From NCBI GenBank assembly GCA_029938185.1, contig JAOZVK010000338.1:1-6415 (forward strand): a stretch of 6,415 nucleotides of DNA, read 5' to 3'. Below are positions 1-6,322 of this stretch, piece by piece. The first letter of the stretch is position 1; each line of letters opens with the position of its first letter. The position numbers were made by a program, and so were the translations under genes. Source of the DNA: Bacteroidales bacterium. GTDB taxonomy: Bacteria; Bacteroidota; Bacteroidia; Bacteroidales; JAOZVK01. Below the pieces are notes generated by a model. That model was not told the origin of the DNA. It saw only the letters and a program-made list of their open reading frames with translations, and did no database searches.

Positions 1-108
1 AAAAAACTTAAATAAGCTATTTTTGCTCGTATTTTTATAAGCCCAGTCTTACACTTTCCGGGTTTTGTTTAGTCCATGCACGATATATATTCTCAAAATA
101 TGTACTTA

Positions 109-239
109 CAACATTTGGCTACACGTATAGTATTGGAGATTATTTTTTTTTTGACAGGATTTACAGGATTGATTTTTATCCTGTTACGAAATACCTAATA
201 AACAAGACGGTCCAACTTCTGACGGGTAGCCCAACATTT
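109..239 (+). mobile_element. MITE-like element, left copy, with perfect 8-bp target duplication
   Basis: The element itself is 117-231 (115 bp). It starts GGCTACACGT and ends ACGGGTAGCC, which are inverted copies of each other at 9 of 10 positions, with weaker matching (TTGGA) further in. It is flanked on both sides by CAACATTT (109-116 and 232-239), a perfect 8-bp direct duplication expected from transposition. The core holds two 9-bp units (GACAGGATT, TACAGGATT) followed by an inverted ATCCTGT, able to form a 7-bp hairpin (163-169 with 178-184). It has no coding capacity, so it would depend on a transposase supplied in trans. The family is not identified; 8-bp duplications occur in several insertion-sequence families, including IS1595 and ISL3. 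Confidence 0.75.
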
Positions 240-372
240 GAAGAATATGTTGCCAATAATCATGCCAATCTAAATTATGTTTTAAGTACTGTTACAAAAA
301 ATTTTCGGCATTTACTTATTAGTAACTTTCTGATTAAATTATTTTTATAATAATGCGTAAGCAACTATAAAT

Positions 373-397
373 AGGTCTTCGACCTTAAATTGAAGAC
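373..397 (-). terminator. Possible weak terminator after the PAS sensor gene
   Basis: Directly after the TAA stop (399-401), two alternative stems are possible: GTCTTC at 375-380 with GAAGAC at 392-397, or AGGTC/GACCT around a 3-base loop at 373-385. On the minus strand only a short ATTTATAG follows rather than a run of T, so this is a weak candidate placed mainly by position. Confidence 0.3.
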
Positions 398-398
398 T

Positions 399-2684
399 TT
401 AGAATAATTCGACTTCAATTTTTTGTAAAAAAGCTGTTAATATATATCTTTTTCCAATTTGAGCTTCAGATAATGTTAATAATACTTGTATTTGCTCTCC
501 CAGTTTGTTAACTAAATACACTTCAGTTCTTACACCTATCAAAGTATTTTCACCATATTTAAAATATTTTTCAAGGTATTCGCCATCAAGACTACTATGT
601 TTTTGAGGCAATATAAGACTAATCTTGCGTCCAATAACTTTTTCTTTACCATATCCCCATAACTCTTCAGCTGCATCATTAAAAAATTCAACAGTATTAT
701 CTTGATTTATTGTGACAATGGCATCTAGCATACCTTCTAATGTTAAGTCATTTAACATTTTCATAGTTTCAATTTCACGAAACTGTTTTTTCATTTCATC
801 ACGGGCTTCTCTAAGTTTTTTACTTAATTCAATTTTCGATAACTTCAGTGCTTCTTCTTGAGTTTTTAGTTTTTCATTTTGTTGTTTTATTTTGCTTTCA
901 GCATTTATATGTTCTGTTATATCATTGGAAATATGAATAATTTTTGCAACATCGCCATACATATCATGAACAACAGAATAAGTTCCTTGAAACCATTTTT
1001 GTTCTCCATTCATTGTATTTCTTTTCACTCTTCCATCAAATGATACTCCATTTAGAATATTTTCCCATATAATTTTAAATTCTGATACCTCATCGTCATT
1101 GATTAAATCAAAAATTGTTTTATCCATTAAGTTTTCTTCAGTATAGCCCATTACTCTTACAAACTTGCTATTTACACTTAATATTTCACCTTTTGGACTA
1201 AGTTCAATTTTCAAACTTGATCTATTTAAAGCATCAATTTGTCCTTCATAATCAAGACTTTTCTTTTTAGCATCAGTAGTATCAATACCTAAAAATAGGA
1301 TTTTTTCAGGAGCTCCATCTAAGCTCCTAACACTCACATATGTAGCCATTGTCCAAACATCTTTTCCTTGTTTTGTAACATGTTTCATATCTCCTTCGAA
1401 ATGGTCTCCACCAAGAGCAAGTCCTTTCCAAAGATTTTCAAACCAATCAGAATCTTTATCATTTATAAACATTGATATATGCTTTCCTTCAACTTCAGAG
1501 TTGGATTCATATTCTAATTTATCAAGAAATTTAGTATTTGCGTATAACAAGATTCCAGAAGTTGAATATTCTGCTCTTATCATTGTGTGGTTAACTGAGT
1601 TTGTAAAACTTATAAACTGTTCGGCTTGTTTTGCTGCCTCAAGTTGTGTTTGTTTTAGGGCATCAACATTTTTTCTCATGTCTTCGTCTTGTTGAGCTAA
1701 AACAACAGCTTGTTTTTGAGAATCTTTCAATAATTCAGTTGTACGTAAATTTATTTTTAAGCTAGAAATTGTTGATGCAATACCTTCGGCTACTTTTTCA
1801 ATAAACTCAATTTCATATGGTTTATATTGTTTAAATGAAGCTAATTCAATTACTCCATATATTTCATCATTTATTTTTAAAGGTACAATTAGTATGCTTC
1901 TAGGATTAGATTTACCTAAACCAGATGTTATTTGTACATAACTTTCAGTTGTGTTTTGTAAATATATTGTTTTTAGTTCAAGAGCACATGCTCCTACTAA
2001 GCCTTCACCCCATTTTACTATTTTATCATTAAACTTCTTTCTTCCATATGCATACATTGCTGATTGTTCAAAAAACTTTTCTCCATTTTCTTCTTTTAAA
2101 ACAAAAAAGCCAGCTTGCTTTCCTTCAACATATACAATCAAATTACTTATTATGTTGTATGATAGCTTTTCCAAATTATCGCTATATTCTCTAAGAATAG
2201 CTCCAAACTTTGCAAGTCCTTCTGTAGCCCAATGTCTTTGGGCATCTTCATCTTTTCTTTTTTGCTCATCATTTTCTTTTCTTCTTAGATCATCACGCAA
2301 ATTTATTAATGATTTACCTAATATATCATATTCTCCACTATGCTCATAATCAGCATCTATCTCACCGCTTCTAAGTTTTTCAATAAAATTATAGACCTTT
2401 TCTGCTCTATTTGCAGTATCAACCAAAGTGTTTTTATAATTTGTTGAATTTTCAGATATTTTTTTTCCTATAATGTATGCAAAAATCACTATAGGAATTG
2501 ACAATATATCTACAAATATCAAAATTTTATTTTCTCTGTGTAATTCAGCAATTCCTGAAAATGAAAACGGTAGTTCTTTTAAATATAAATCAATACCAAT
2601 AAAAGATATAACAAAAGATACTCCAACTATAATACCAAGAGTTGTAAACCAATAAGTAAGTTTTTCGGGTTTAATGATTTTCAT
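399..2684 (-). CDS. Membrane-anchored HAMP-GAF-PAS-PAS-PAS sensor protein without a kinase domain
   Basis: A 761-residue inner-membrane signalling protein. Two hydrophobic segments (about 11-34 and 53-74) bracket a loop of only about 18 residues, so sensing is probably cytoplasmic. A HAMP-like linker (about 75-136) leads to a GAF domain (about 165-312), a coiled coil (313-356), two PAS domains (about 357-472 and 485-592), a second coiled coil (594-645) and a third PAS (645-757). PAS1 and PAS2 resemble each other and the oxygen/energy-taxis type (MGYT, W..GTY, DITE). PAS3 resembles the FixL type (LWGYGKEKVIG, LIGVRTEV). The protein ends right after PAS3: there is no HisKA, HATPase, methyl-accepting, GGDEF or other output domain, and the downstream DNA is full of stops, so a recent frameshift does not explain the loss. 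The ATG overlaps the stop of the receiver gene as ATGA, which supports this start. Output is inferred to pass to another protein; ligands are unknown. Confidence 0.9.
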   Translation of the reverse strand: MKIIKPEKLTYWFTTLGIIVGVSFVISFIGIDLYLKELPFSFSGIAELHRENKILIFVDILSIPIVIFAYIIGKKISENSTNYKNTLVDTANRAEKVYNFIEKLRSGEIDADYEHSGEYDILGKSLINLRDDLRRKENDEQKRKDEDAQRHWATEGLAKFGAILREYSDNLEKLSYNIISNLIVYVEGKQAGFFVLKEENGEKFFEQSAMYAYGRKKFNDKIVKWGEGLVGACALELKTIYLQNTTESYVQITSGLGKSNPRSILIVPLKINDEIYGVIELASFKQYKPYEIEFIEKVAEGIASTISSLKINLRTTELLKDSQKQAVVLAQQDEDMRKNVDALKQTQLEAAKQAEQFISFTNSVNHTMIRAEYSTSGILLYANTKFLDKLEYESNSEVEGKHISMFINDKDSDWFENLWKGLALGGDHFEGDMKHVTKQGKDVWTMATYVSVRSLDGAPEKILFLGIDTTDAKKKSLDYEGQIDALNRSSLKIELSPKGEILSVNSKFVRVMGYTEENLMDKTIFDLINDDEVSEFKIIWENILNGVSFDGRVKRNTMNGEQKWFQGTYSVVHDMYGDVAKIIHISNDITEHINAESKIKQQNEKLKTQEEALKLSKIELSKKLREARDEMKKQFREIETMKMLNDLTLEGMLDAIVTINQDNTVEFFNDAAEELWGYGKEKVIGRKISLILPQKHSSLDGEYLEKYFKYGENTLIGVRTEVYLVNKLGEQIQVLLTLSEAQIGKRYILTAFLQKIEVELF
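2681..2684 (-). promoter_or_regulatory. ATGA stop/start overlap coupling receiver and sensor genes
   Basis: Read on the minus strand, ATGA holds both the ATG of the PAS sensor gene and the TGA stop of the receiver gene. No Shine-Dalgarno sequence precedes the second start, so ribosomes finishing the receiver probably reinitiate here. This points to one transcript and matched dosage of the two proteins. Confidence 0.8.
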
Positions 2685-3055
2685 TTTATATGCTTTTTGA
2701 TAATATTTGATAATTTCTCTATTGTGTAAGGTTTAGAAACAACACTACTGAAACCTGAATCTATAATTTTATTTTGATATTCACGAATATTATGAGCTGT
2801 TAATGCAATTATTGGTATTTTATTTTTAGGACTCTTCATTTTGGTTCGTATATACTTAGCAGTTTCAAATCCATTCATAATTGGCATTTCAATATCAAGG
2901 AATATTATATCAAAATCTTCTTTTTCCAATAATTCAATTGCTTTTTTTCCATTTTCAGTCATCTTTGCAACGTGTCCAAGTGACTCAATTGTTGAAGAAA
3001 AAAGTACTCTGTTTAAAAAAATGTCGTCTGCAATTAATATTTTAATATCACTCAT
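2681..3055 (-). CDS. Single-domain response regulator (CheY-like receiver)
   Basis: A 124-residue protein made of one receiver domain and no DNA-binding or enzymatic output. The phosphorylation site is complete: acidic pair D10-D11, phospho-acceptor D54 in FLDIEMPIMNG, T86 in ALTAH, and K108 in SKPYT. The ADD..LNR start and LTAH motif are most like receivers attached to hybrid histidine kinases, so it may take phosphate from a kinase encoded elsewhere and pass it to a phosphotransfer protein, or act by protein contact like CheY. An in-frame TAA lies directly before the ATG, which fixes the start; the leader is AT-rich with no Shine-Dalgarno match. Its TGA stop overlaps the ATG of the PAS sensor gene by four bases (ATGA), so the two are very likely translationally coupled and functionally paired. 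The receiver assignment is firm; the partner is inference. Confidence 0.95.
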   Translation of the reverse strand: MSDIKILIADDIFLNRVLFSSTIESLGHVAKMTENGKKAIELLEKEDFDIIFLDIEMPIMNGFETAKYIRTKMKSPKNKIPIIALTAHNIREYQNKIIDSGFSSVVSKPYTIEKLSNIIKKHIK

Positions 3056-3079
3056 TTATAATAATTACAATTCTTATAC

Positions 3080-3087
3080 CAAAATTA
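3080..3087 (-). promoter_or_regulatory. Possible Bacteroidota -7 box for the receiver-sensor operon
   Basis: On the minus strand the octamer TAATTTTG matches the Bacteroidota primary-sigma -7 consensus TAnnTTTG and ends 24 bases before the receiver ATG, implying a leader of about 20 nt. No convincing -33 TTTG element was found at the expected spacing, and such octamers arise by chance in AT-rich DNA, so this is only a candidate. Confidence 0.3.
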
Positions 3088-3236
3088 CATACCAATAATA
3101 TAATAAATATACAGATATTCAACAAAATAGATTACTATACATTCATTTATGAACTGTAAATGTACTACAAAATAATATTTTAATCTAATTTATTTTGTAA
3201 AAAACCATGCTCTTCAAGTCTAAACAAGTTTATCAT

Positions 3237-3264
3237 TAAATTATGAATTATAAATTATGAATTA
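3237..3264 (+). repeat. Perfect 14-bp tandem duplication TAAATTATGAATTA
   Basis: Two identical 14-bp units abut at 3237-3250 and 3251-3264. The unit is wholly A/T apart from one G. It lies between the receiver operon and the MITE cluster; no function is apparent. Confidence 0.85.
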
Positions 3265-3276
3265 GTTTATACCTAA

Positions 3277-3304
3277 TAAGTGGGGTCATCGTATAAAATC
3301 GACA
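3277..3304 (+). repeat. Imperfect direct repeat, copy 1 of 2
   Basis: This 28-bp stretch (TAAGTGGGGTC then TATAAAATCGACA) resembles 3592-3618 (TAAGTAGGTC then TATAAAAACGACA), about 21 matches by eye. It abuts the left end of the proposed older MITE; the partner lies 28 bp beyond its right end. It may be part of another interspersed sequence. Confidence 0.45.
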
Positions 3305-3336
3305 GGCTACAAGTTTTAAGTTAGCCACTTTTTAAC

Positions 3337-3356
3337 CGCAAAGTTTCGCAAAGTTT
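3337..3356 (+). repeat. Two tandem copies of CGCAAAGTTT
   Basis: Two identical 10-bp units lie directly next to each other and are followed by a partial TGC. They sit in the core of the proposed older MITE copy, in the place taken by the GACAGGATT-type units in the two younger copies. Confidence 0.85.
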
Positions 3357-3372
3357 TGCTAATCTTTACTTT

Positions 3373-3514
3373 AATTCTATGGCTACCCGTCAGAAGTTGG
3401 ACAGTCTTGTTTATCAGGCATTTCGTAACAGGATAAAAATCAATCCTGTTAATCCTGTAAATCCTGTCAAAAAATAAAATAATTACCAATACTTATACGT
3501 GTAGCCAATCCTAT
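3373..3514 (-). mobile_element. MITE-like element, right copy, inverted, with near-perfect 8-bp duplication
   Basis: The element is 3381-3506 (126 bp), the reverse complement of the copy at 117-231. Aligned by eye, the two differ by five substitutions, two 1-base gaps and one 9-base gap. The 9-base gap is exactly one tandem unit: this copy has three units (AATCCTGTT, AATCCTGTA, AATCCTGTC at 3442-3468) against two in the other. Its flanks are AATTCTAT (3373-3380) and AATCCTAT (3507-3514), an 8-bp duplication with one mismatch. A 9-bp hairpin (3426-3434 with 3443-3451) lies in the core. No open frame is present. Confidence 0.75.
3442..3468 (+). repeat. Three tandem 9-bp units AATCCTGT(T/A/C)
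   Basis: Three 9-bp units differ only in the last base. The corresponding stretch of the left MITE copy (153-170, opposite orientation) has two, so unit number varies between copies, probably by slippage or recombination. Confidence 0.9.
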
Positions 3515-3544
3515 AATTAGAACTACTTGAAAAACAAACTCTTC

Positions 3545-3572
3545 CAACTTTTGACGGATAGTCTAAAAGTTG
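3545..3572. other. Strong hairpin at the right end of the MITE cluster
   Basis: CAACTTTT-GAC (3545-3555) pairs with GTC-AAAAGTTG (3561-3572) around the loop GGATA, giving 11 pairs with one bulged T. It lies 114 bp downstream of the VWA stop. On the minus strand it is followed by a moderately T-rich stretch, so it might help end the VWA transcript, but it lacks a clear U-tract. Confidence 0.45.
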
Positions 3573-3591
3573 ATAGTCATTTAATCTGAAT

Positions 3592-3618
3592 TAAGTAGGT
3601 CGATATATAAAAACGACA
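3592..3618 (+). repeat. Imperfect direct repeat, copy 2 of 2
   Basis: Partner of 3277-3304 in the same orientation. It is too long and too diverged to be a simple target duplication of the MITE between the two. Confidence 0.45.
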
Positions 3619-3685
3619 CTTTTGTTTATTATACCATACTATTTATTTGGCGTAAGCAAACTTTTAGCTTTTCACTTTTAAGTGT

Positions 3686-6298
3686 TCATTTACTTATTGA
3701 TTTAGCCTCTTTCACCAATTTTGAATTTATATTTGTTTCATTTATTTTTTCGTAATTGCCTTTGCCTGTCTGTGCAAGATTTAATAATTTCTTCGATTTT
3801 TGATTTCCAAAATCAAATACACTCAAATATATTCCTTTTGTGGTGTTTTGCTCAATCAGTTCTATGGTTTTGTCATCAATTTTAAAATTACCATCGGTTG
3901 CAAGAATAATTCTATTATTTTCGTTGACTTTCAAATTTTTATTTGCGGTTTTGTATGCCAGCTTAATTCCTTTATTAGCATTAGTTTGTCCCGAAGAGTT
4001 TAGTTTATCAATCACTTTTTCTATTTTCTCTTTCTTGCTGCATGAAATAGATTTGAGAACAATTTTAGCCTTACCCGAATAAACAACTATCGAAATATTA
4101 TCGCTTTTTCTCAATATTTTAAGAAGCAATTTCAATGATGTTTTCAATAATGGTAATTTTGTTTTGCTATTCATTGAACCCGAAACATCAAGCAAAAGAA
4201 CCAAGTTATTATTGGCATAACCTTTCATTGATGTATGAATATTTGTTTTGTCATTGTTTTGTTTTTCGATAGTCGTATTGTTTTTTTTAGGTGCAACAAA
4301 TTTAAAGAAACCATCTTGGAGTAAACGCTTTAGTAATTTAACTCTTGGCTGTGAGTGATAATACTCATTAAACTCACCTTTGGCAAGTTTTACAAACGAA
4401 TTATACTCATATATAATATCATTATATAAATAAATATAGTCTCTAAACAATAAAGTTTTATTTTTGGATTTTAAATATAAATTTTTAATATTCAGCGATT
4501 TTTGAGCAAATCCTTTCGATTCTTTTGCTATATCATCATAATGTGTATAAGGACATAAACCGTTGTATCGTCCAAGTTTTTTAAGCCCTTTCATGTTTTT
4601 ATATTCATTTAGTATCGCACTACGAACAAGTAAATTTACACTATCAGCTTTGGGAATAGTTTTCGATTCGTTTTTACAATAACTTTTCACTACAAAAAGT
4701 ATTTCCTTATCATTTTTCACAAGGCTATCCAGTATCAACCATGATTTTATCCACGAATTATCCAAATCTTGAGTATATGTATTGTAAATTGCTCTAATAT
4801 CATTATATAAATAATTTTTTCGAGTATTATATTGGTTCAAATTAAACTCAAATTGCTTCAATAATTCATAAGTTTTCTTAAAACGGTCATTTTGGTATTT
4901 TTTATTTTTAATATGTTTGTTTAATTTATCAATAATATTATTTCTTTCTATTATTAAATCATATAAAGCACCAGTTTGTTGGTTTAAACTTTTTTGATAA
5001 TCGGTGGATAAATACCTACTATCGTTTATTGCTTTTGCAAAAAGACTTTTGGGTAATTTATAACTATTTTTATTATTAAAACTATATATTTTGTATTTTT
5101 TATTATTAAAATTTTTGTTAACATATTTGTTAAATCTTGTTAATTTATATCCAAAATCCCAAATTCGACGTGTATCTTTATTTATAAAATTAATATAATT
5201 GTTTAGAGCCATTGACTCATTATATGATATTTTTTTACTTTGTTTGATAAGATTAAACTTAATTTTTGATGGGTTTTTAAAATTTGAAGTAAGTTTTTTA
5301 AATACTTTTTTTTGTTTATCTATTTTAAATAATGGTAGGCATTTATTATACAACAAAAACCTATGATTTTTTTTCTTGCATGACTCAACAAAATTGTTGT
5401 AATTATTAACAAGAATACTGTTAAAATTGCTTAAATAATATTTATAAAAAGAATTAAATTCTTGGTCAGAAATACTATTTTTTTTAGTGTTATTATCTAT
5501 TGCATTGCGTTTGGTTTCTTGGATAGTATGTAACAAATCTTTATAAAAGTGTGTTCTGTAAAAACTTATAGGGTGTTCAAATTTAGGATAACTTACTTTA
5601 TTATGAGCAATATTATCAATTTTGTTAATATTCTGTTGTAGTGTGTTTTCTGATATGCTATTTGTAAAACTATAATAATGAAAATTGAATTTGTATTCAC
5701 TAAAAAAATTTGCTTCAATATTCAAAATCTGTCGCATTTCATCATTTGCCTTTGTGTATGAATTAGATTTGCCTTTATTTAAAGAATTGTAAATTGTTTC
5801 TATACTATTGTATAGGGTGTTTTTTTGTGTTCTGTATTTTTTATAAAGATTTTGAATATTGTCTAATATATCATCAGATTTTTTAAAATTATCGGTTTTA
5901 TAATCTTCCAAGCGTATATATATTTCAAGCTCGCGACATTTATCAAAAATTTGTTGATATGTAAGTAACAAATTATCTGCTAAACTATTGATTTCTTTAT
6001 AGTGTATAGATTTAAGAGCTAAACTTGATATTTTTATTTTTTTAAGTAGCATGCTATCAATTTCCCTTGCGCACCCCTTTTTATTATAAATTCTCTTATA
6101 CGGGCTTTTATTATTTCTATATAATTCTAATTTTCTATAATAATCATATAAACAGAACATTACTTTGTTAAGATTGAAAGTTGTTTTGTTCATAAATACT
6201 ACATATTCGTTAAGAACCTTATGATGCTTTTTGTTTATTTGAGCATATGTAGTTGTAGAAAATATTGCTATGATAACAAATAGTATTATTTTTTTCAT
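3686..6298 (-). CDS. Exported protein with duplicated helical region and C-terminal VWA domain
   Basis: An 870-residue protein with an N-terminal signal peptide (KK followed by a hydrophobic stretch, likely cut after TYA at residue 19), no lipobox cysteine and no later membrane segment, so it is probably periplasmic or secreted. Residues about 697-865 form a VWA domain with a full MIDAS metal site: D704-x-S706-x-S708 in DVSGSM, T772 in GQTNANKG and D802 in ATDG. Such domains bind ligands through a divalent metal. The first 660 residues, rich in Lys, Asn and Tyr, match no family I recognise; they consist of two copies of a mostly helical region (about 29-325 and 365-657). No type IX secretion C-terminal domain is visible. 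The start is fixed by an in-frame TAA three codons upstream. No gene of related function is adjacent, so the role is unknown; an adhesive or scaffold role is only a guess. Confidence 0.9.
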   Translation of the reverse strand: MKKIILFVIIAIFSTTTYAQINKKHHKVLNEYVVFMNKTTFNLNKVMFCLYDYYRKLELYRNNKSPYKRIYNKKGCAREIDSMLLKKIKISSLALKSIHYKEINSLADNLLLTYQQIFDKCRELEIYIRLEDYKTDNFKKSDDILDNIQNLYKKYRTQKNTLYNSIETIYNSLNKGKSNSYTKANDEMRQILNIEANFFSEYKFNFHYYSFTNSISENTLQQNINKIDNIAHNKVSYPKFEHPISFYRTHFYKDLLHTIQETKRNAIDNNTKKNSISDQEFNSFYKYYLSNFNSILVNNYNNFVESCKKKNHRFLLYNKCLPLFKIDKQKKVFKKLTSNFKNPSKIKFNLIKQSKKISYNESMALNNYINFINKDTRRIWDFGYKLTRFNKYVNKNFNNKKYKIYSFNNKNSYKLPKSLFAKAINDSRYLSTDYQKSLNQQTGALYDLIIERNNIIDKLNKHIKNKKYQNDRFKKTYELLKQFEFNLNQYNTRKNYLYNDIRAIYNTYTQDLDNSWIKSWLILDSLVKNDKEILFVVKSYCKNESKTIPKADSVNLLVRSAILNEYKNMKGLKKLGRYNGLCPYTHYDDIAKESKGFAQKSLNIKNLYLKSKNKTLLFRDYIYLYNDIIYEYNSFVKLAKGEFNEYYHSQPRVKLLKRLLQDGFFKFVAPKKNNTTIEKQNNDKTNIHTSMKGYANNNLVLLLDVSGSMNSKTKLPLLKTSLKLLLKILRKSDNISIVVYSGKAKIVLKSISCSKKEKIEKVIDKLNSSGQTNANKGIKLAYKTANKNLKVNENNRIILATDGNFKIDDKTIELIEQNTTKGIYLSVFDFGNQKSKKLLNLAQTGKGNYEKINETNINSKLVKEAKSISK

Positions 6299-6322
6299 TA
6301 CAAATTATTAGCAAGTGATTAA

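Larger units (their letters stand above)
1..398. other. Noncoding region downstream of the sensor gene
   Basis: Apart from the MITE copy (109-239) and the hairpins next to the stop codon, no gene is visible. Positions 1-108 are AT-rich with stops in every frame and nothing recognised. Positions 240-372 hold only a small hairpin (TTACT-tatt-AGTAA, 312-325) and the word GCGTAAGCAA (355-364), which recurs at 3650. Confidence 0.6.
3305..3563 (+). mobile_element. Older, diverged MITE relative interrupted by the right MITE copy
   Basis: Position 3305 begins GGCTACAAGTTTTAAG, which matches the element's left end (GGCTACACGTATAAG) at 15 of the first 20 bases. Positions 3529-3563 match its right end at about 26 of 35 bases, finishing TTGACGGATAGTC. 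Removing the inner insertion and one copy of its target duplication leaves about 125 bp, the size of the intact family. The core differs: two exact CGCAAAGTTT units instead of the GACAGGATT-type units. No target duplication survives at the outer ends. The call rests on partial similarity at both ends plus the matching length. Confidence 0.45.
3056..3685. other. 630-bp intergenic region between VWA and receiver genes
   Basis: No credible open frame or RNA gene is seen. From the receiver side it holds a possible promoter (3080-3087), featureless AT-rich DNA to about 3236, the 14-bp tandem repeat, a 28-bp direct repeat, the nested MITE cluster (3305-3563), a hairpin, the second direct-repeat copy, and a short CACTT/AAGTG hairpin (3673-3684) just after the VWA stop. 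Confidence 0.7.

Noticed and set aside
153..184. GACAGGATT-type units as a short CRISPR array
   Set aside because: The units are 9 bp and directly abut with no spacers, and no cas gene is present.
240..398. Remnant of a histidine-kinase domain downstream of the PAS sensor
   Set aside because: All minus-strand frames there contain many stops, and no H-box or ATP-binding motif is visible.
109..3514. The two inverted MITE copies flanking the receiver-sensor operon as a composite mobile unit
   Set aside because: Each copy has its own 8-bp duplication on both sides, and the outermost flanks (CAACATTT and AATCCTAT) do not match each other. This points to two independent insertions, not movement of the whole segment.
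1501..4082. Several plus-strand open frames of 60-132 codons
   Set aside because: They lie mostly or entirely opposite the minus-strand genes, have no recognisable domains or sensible composition, and the genes they oppose have clear conserved motifs.
3686..6298. VWA protein as a lipoprotein or type IX secretion cargo
   Set aside because: The signal peptide lacks a cysteine at the cleavage site, and the C-terminus ends shortly after the VWA domain without a type IX sorting domain.
6299..6312. TAATTTG just upstream of the VWA start as a -7 promoter box
   Set aside because: It is one base short of TAnnTTTG and lies only a few bases before the ATG, leaving no room for a leader.
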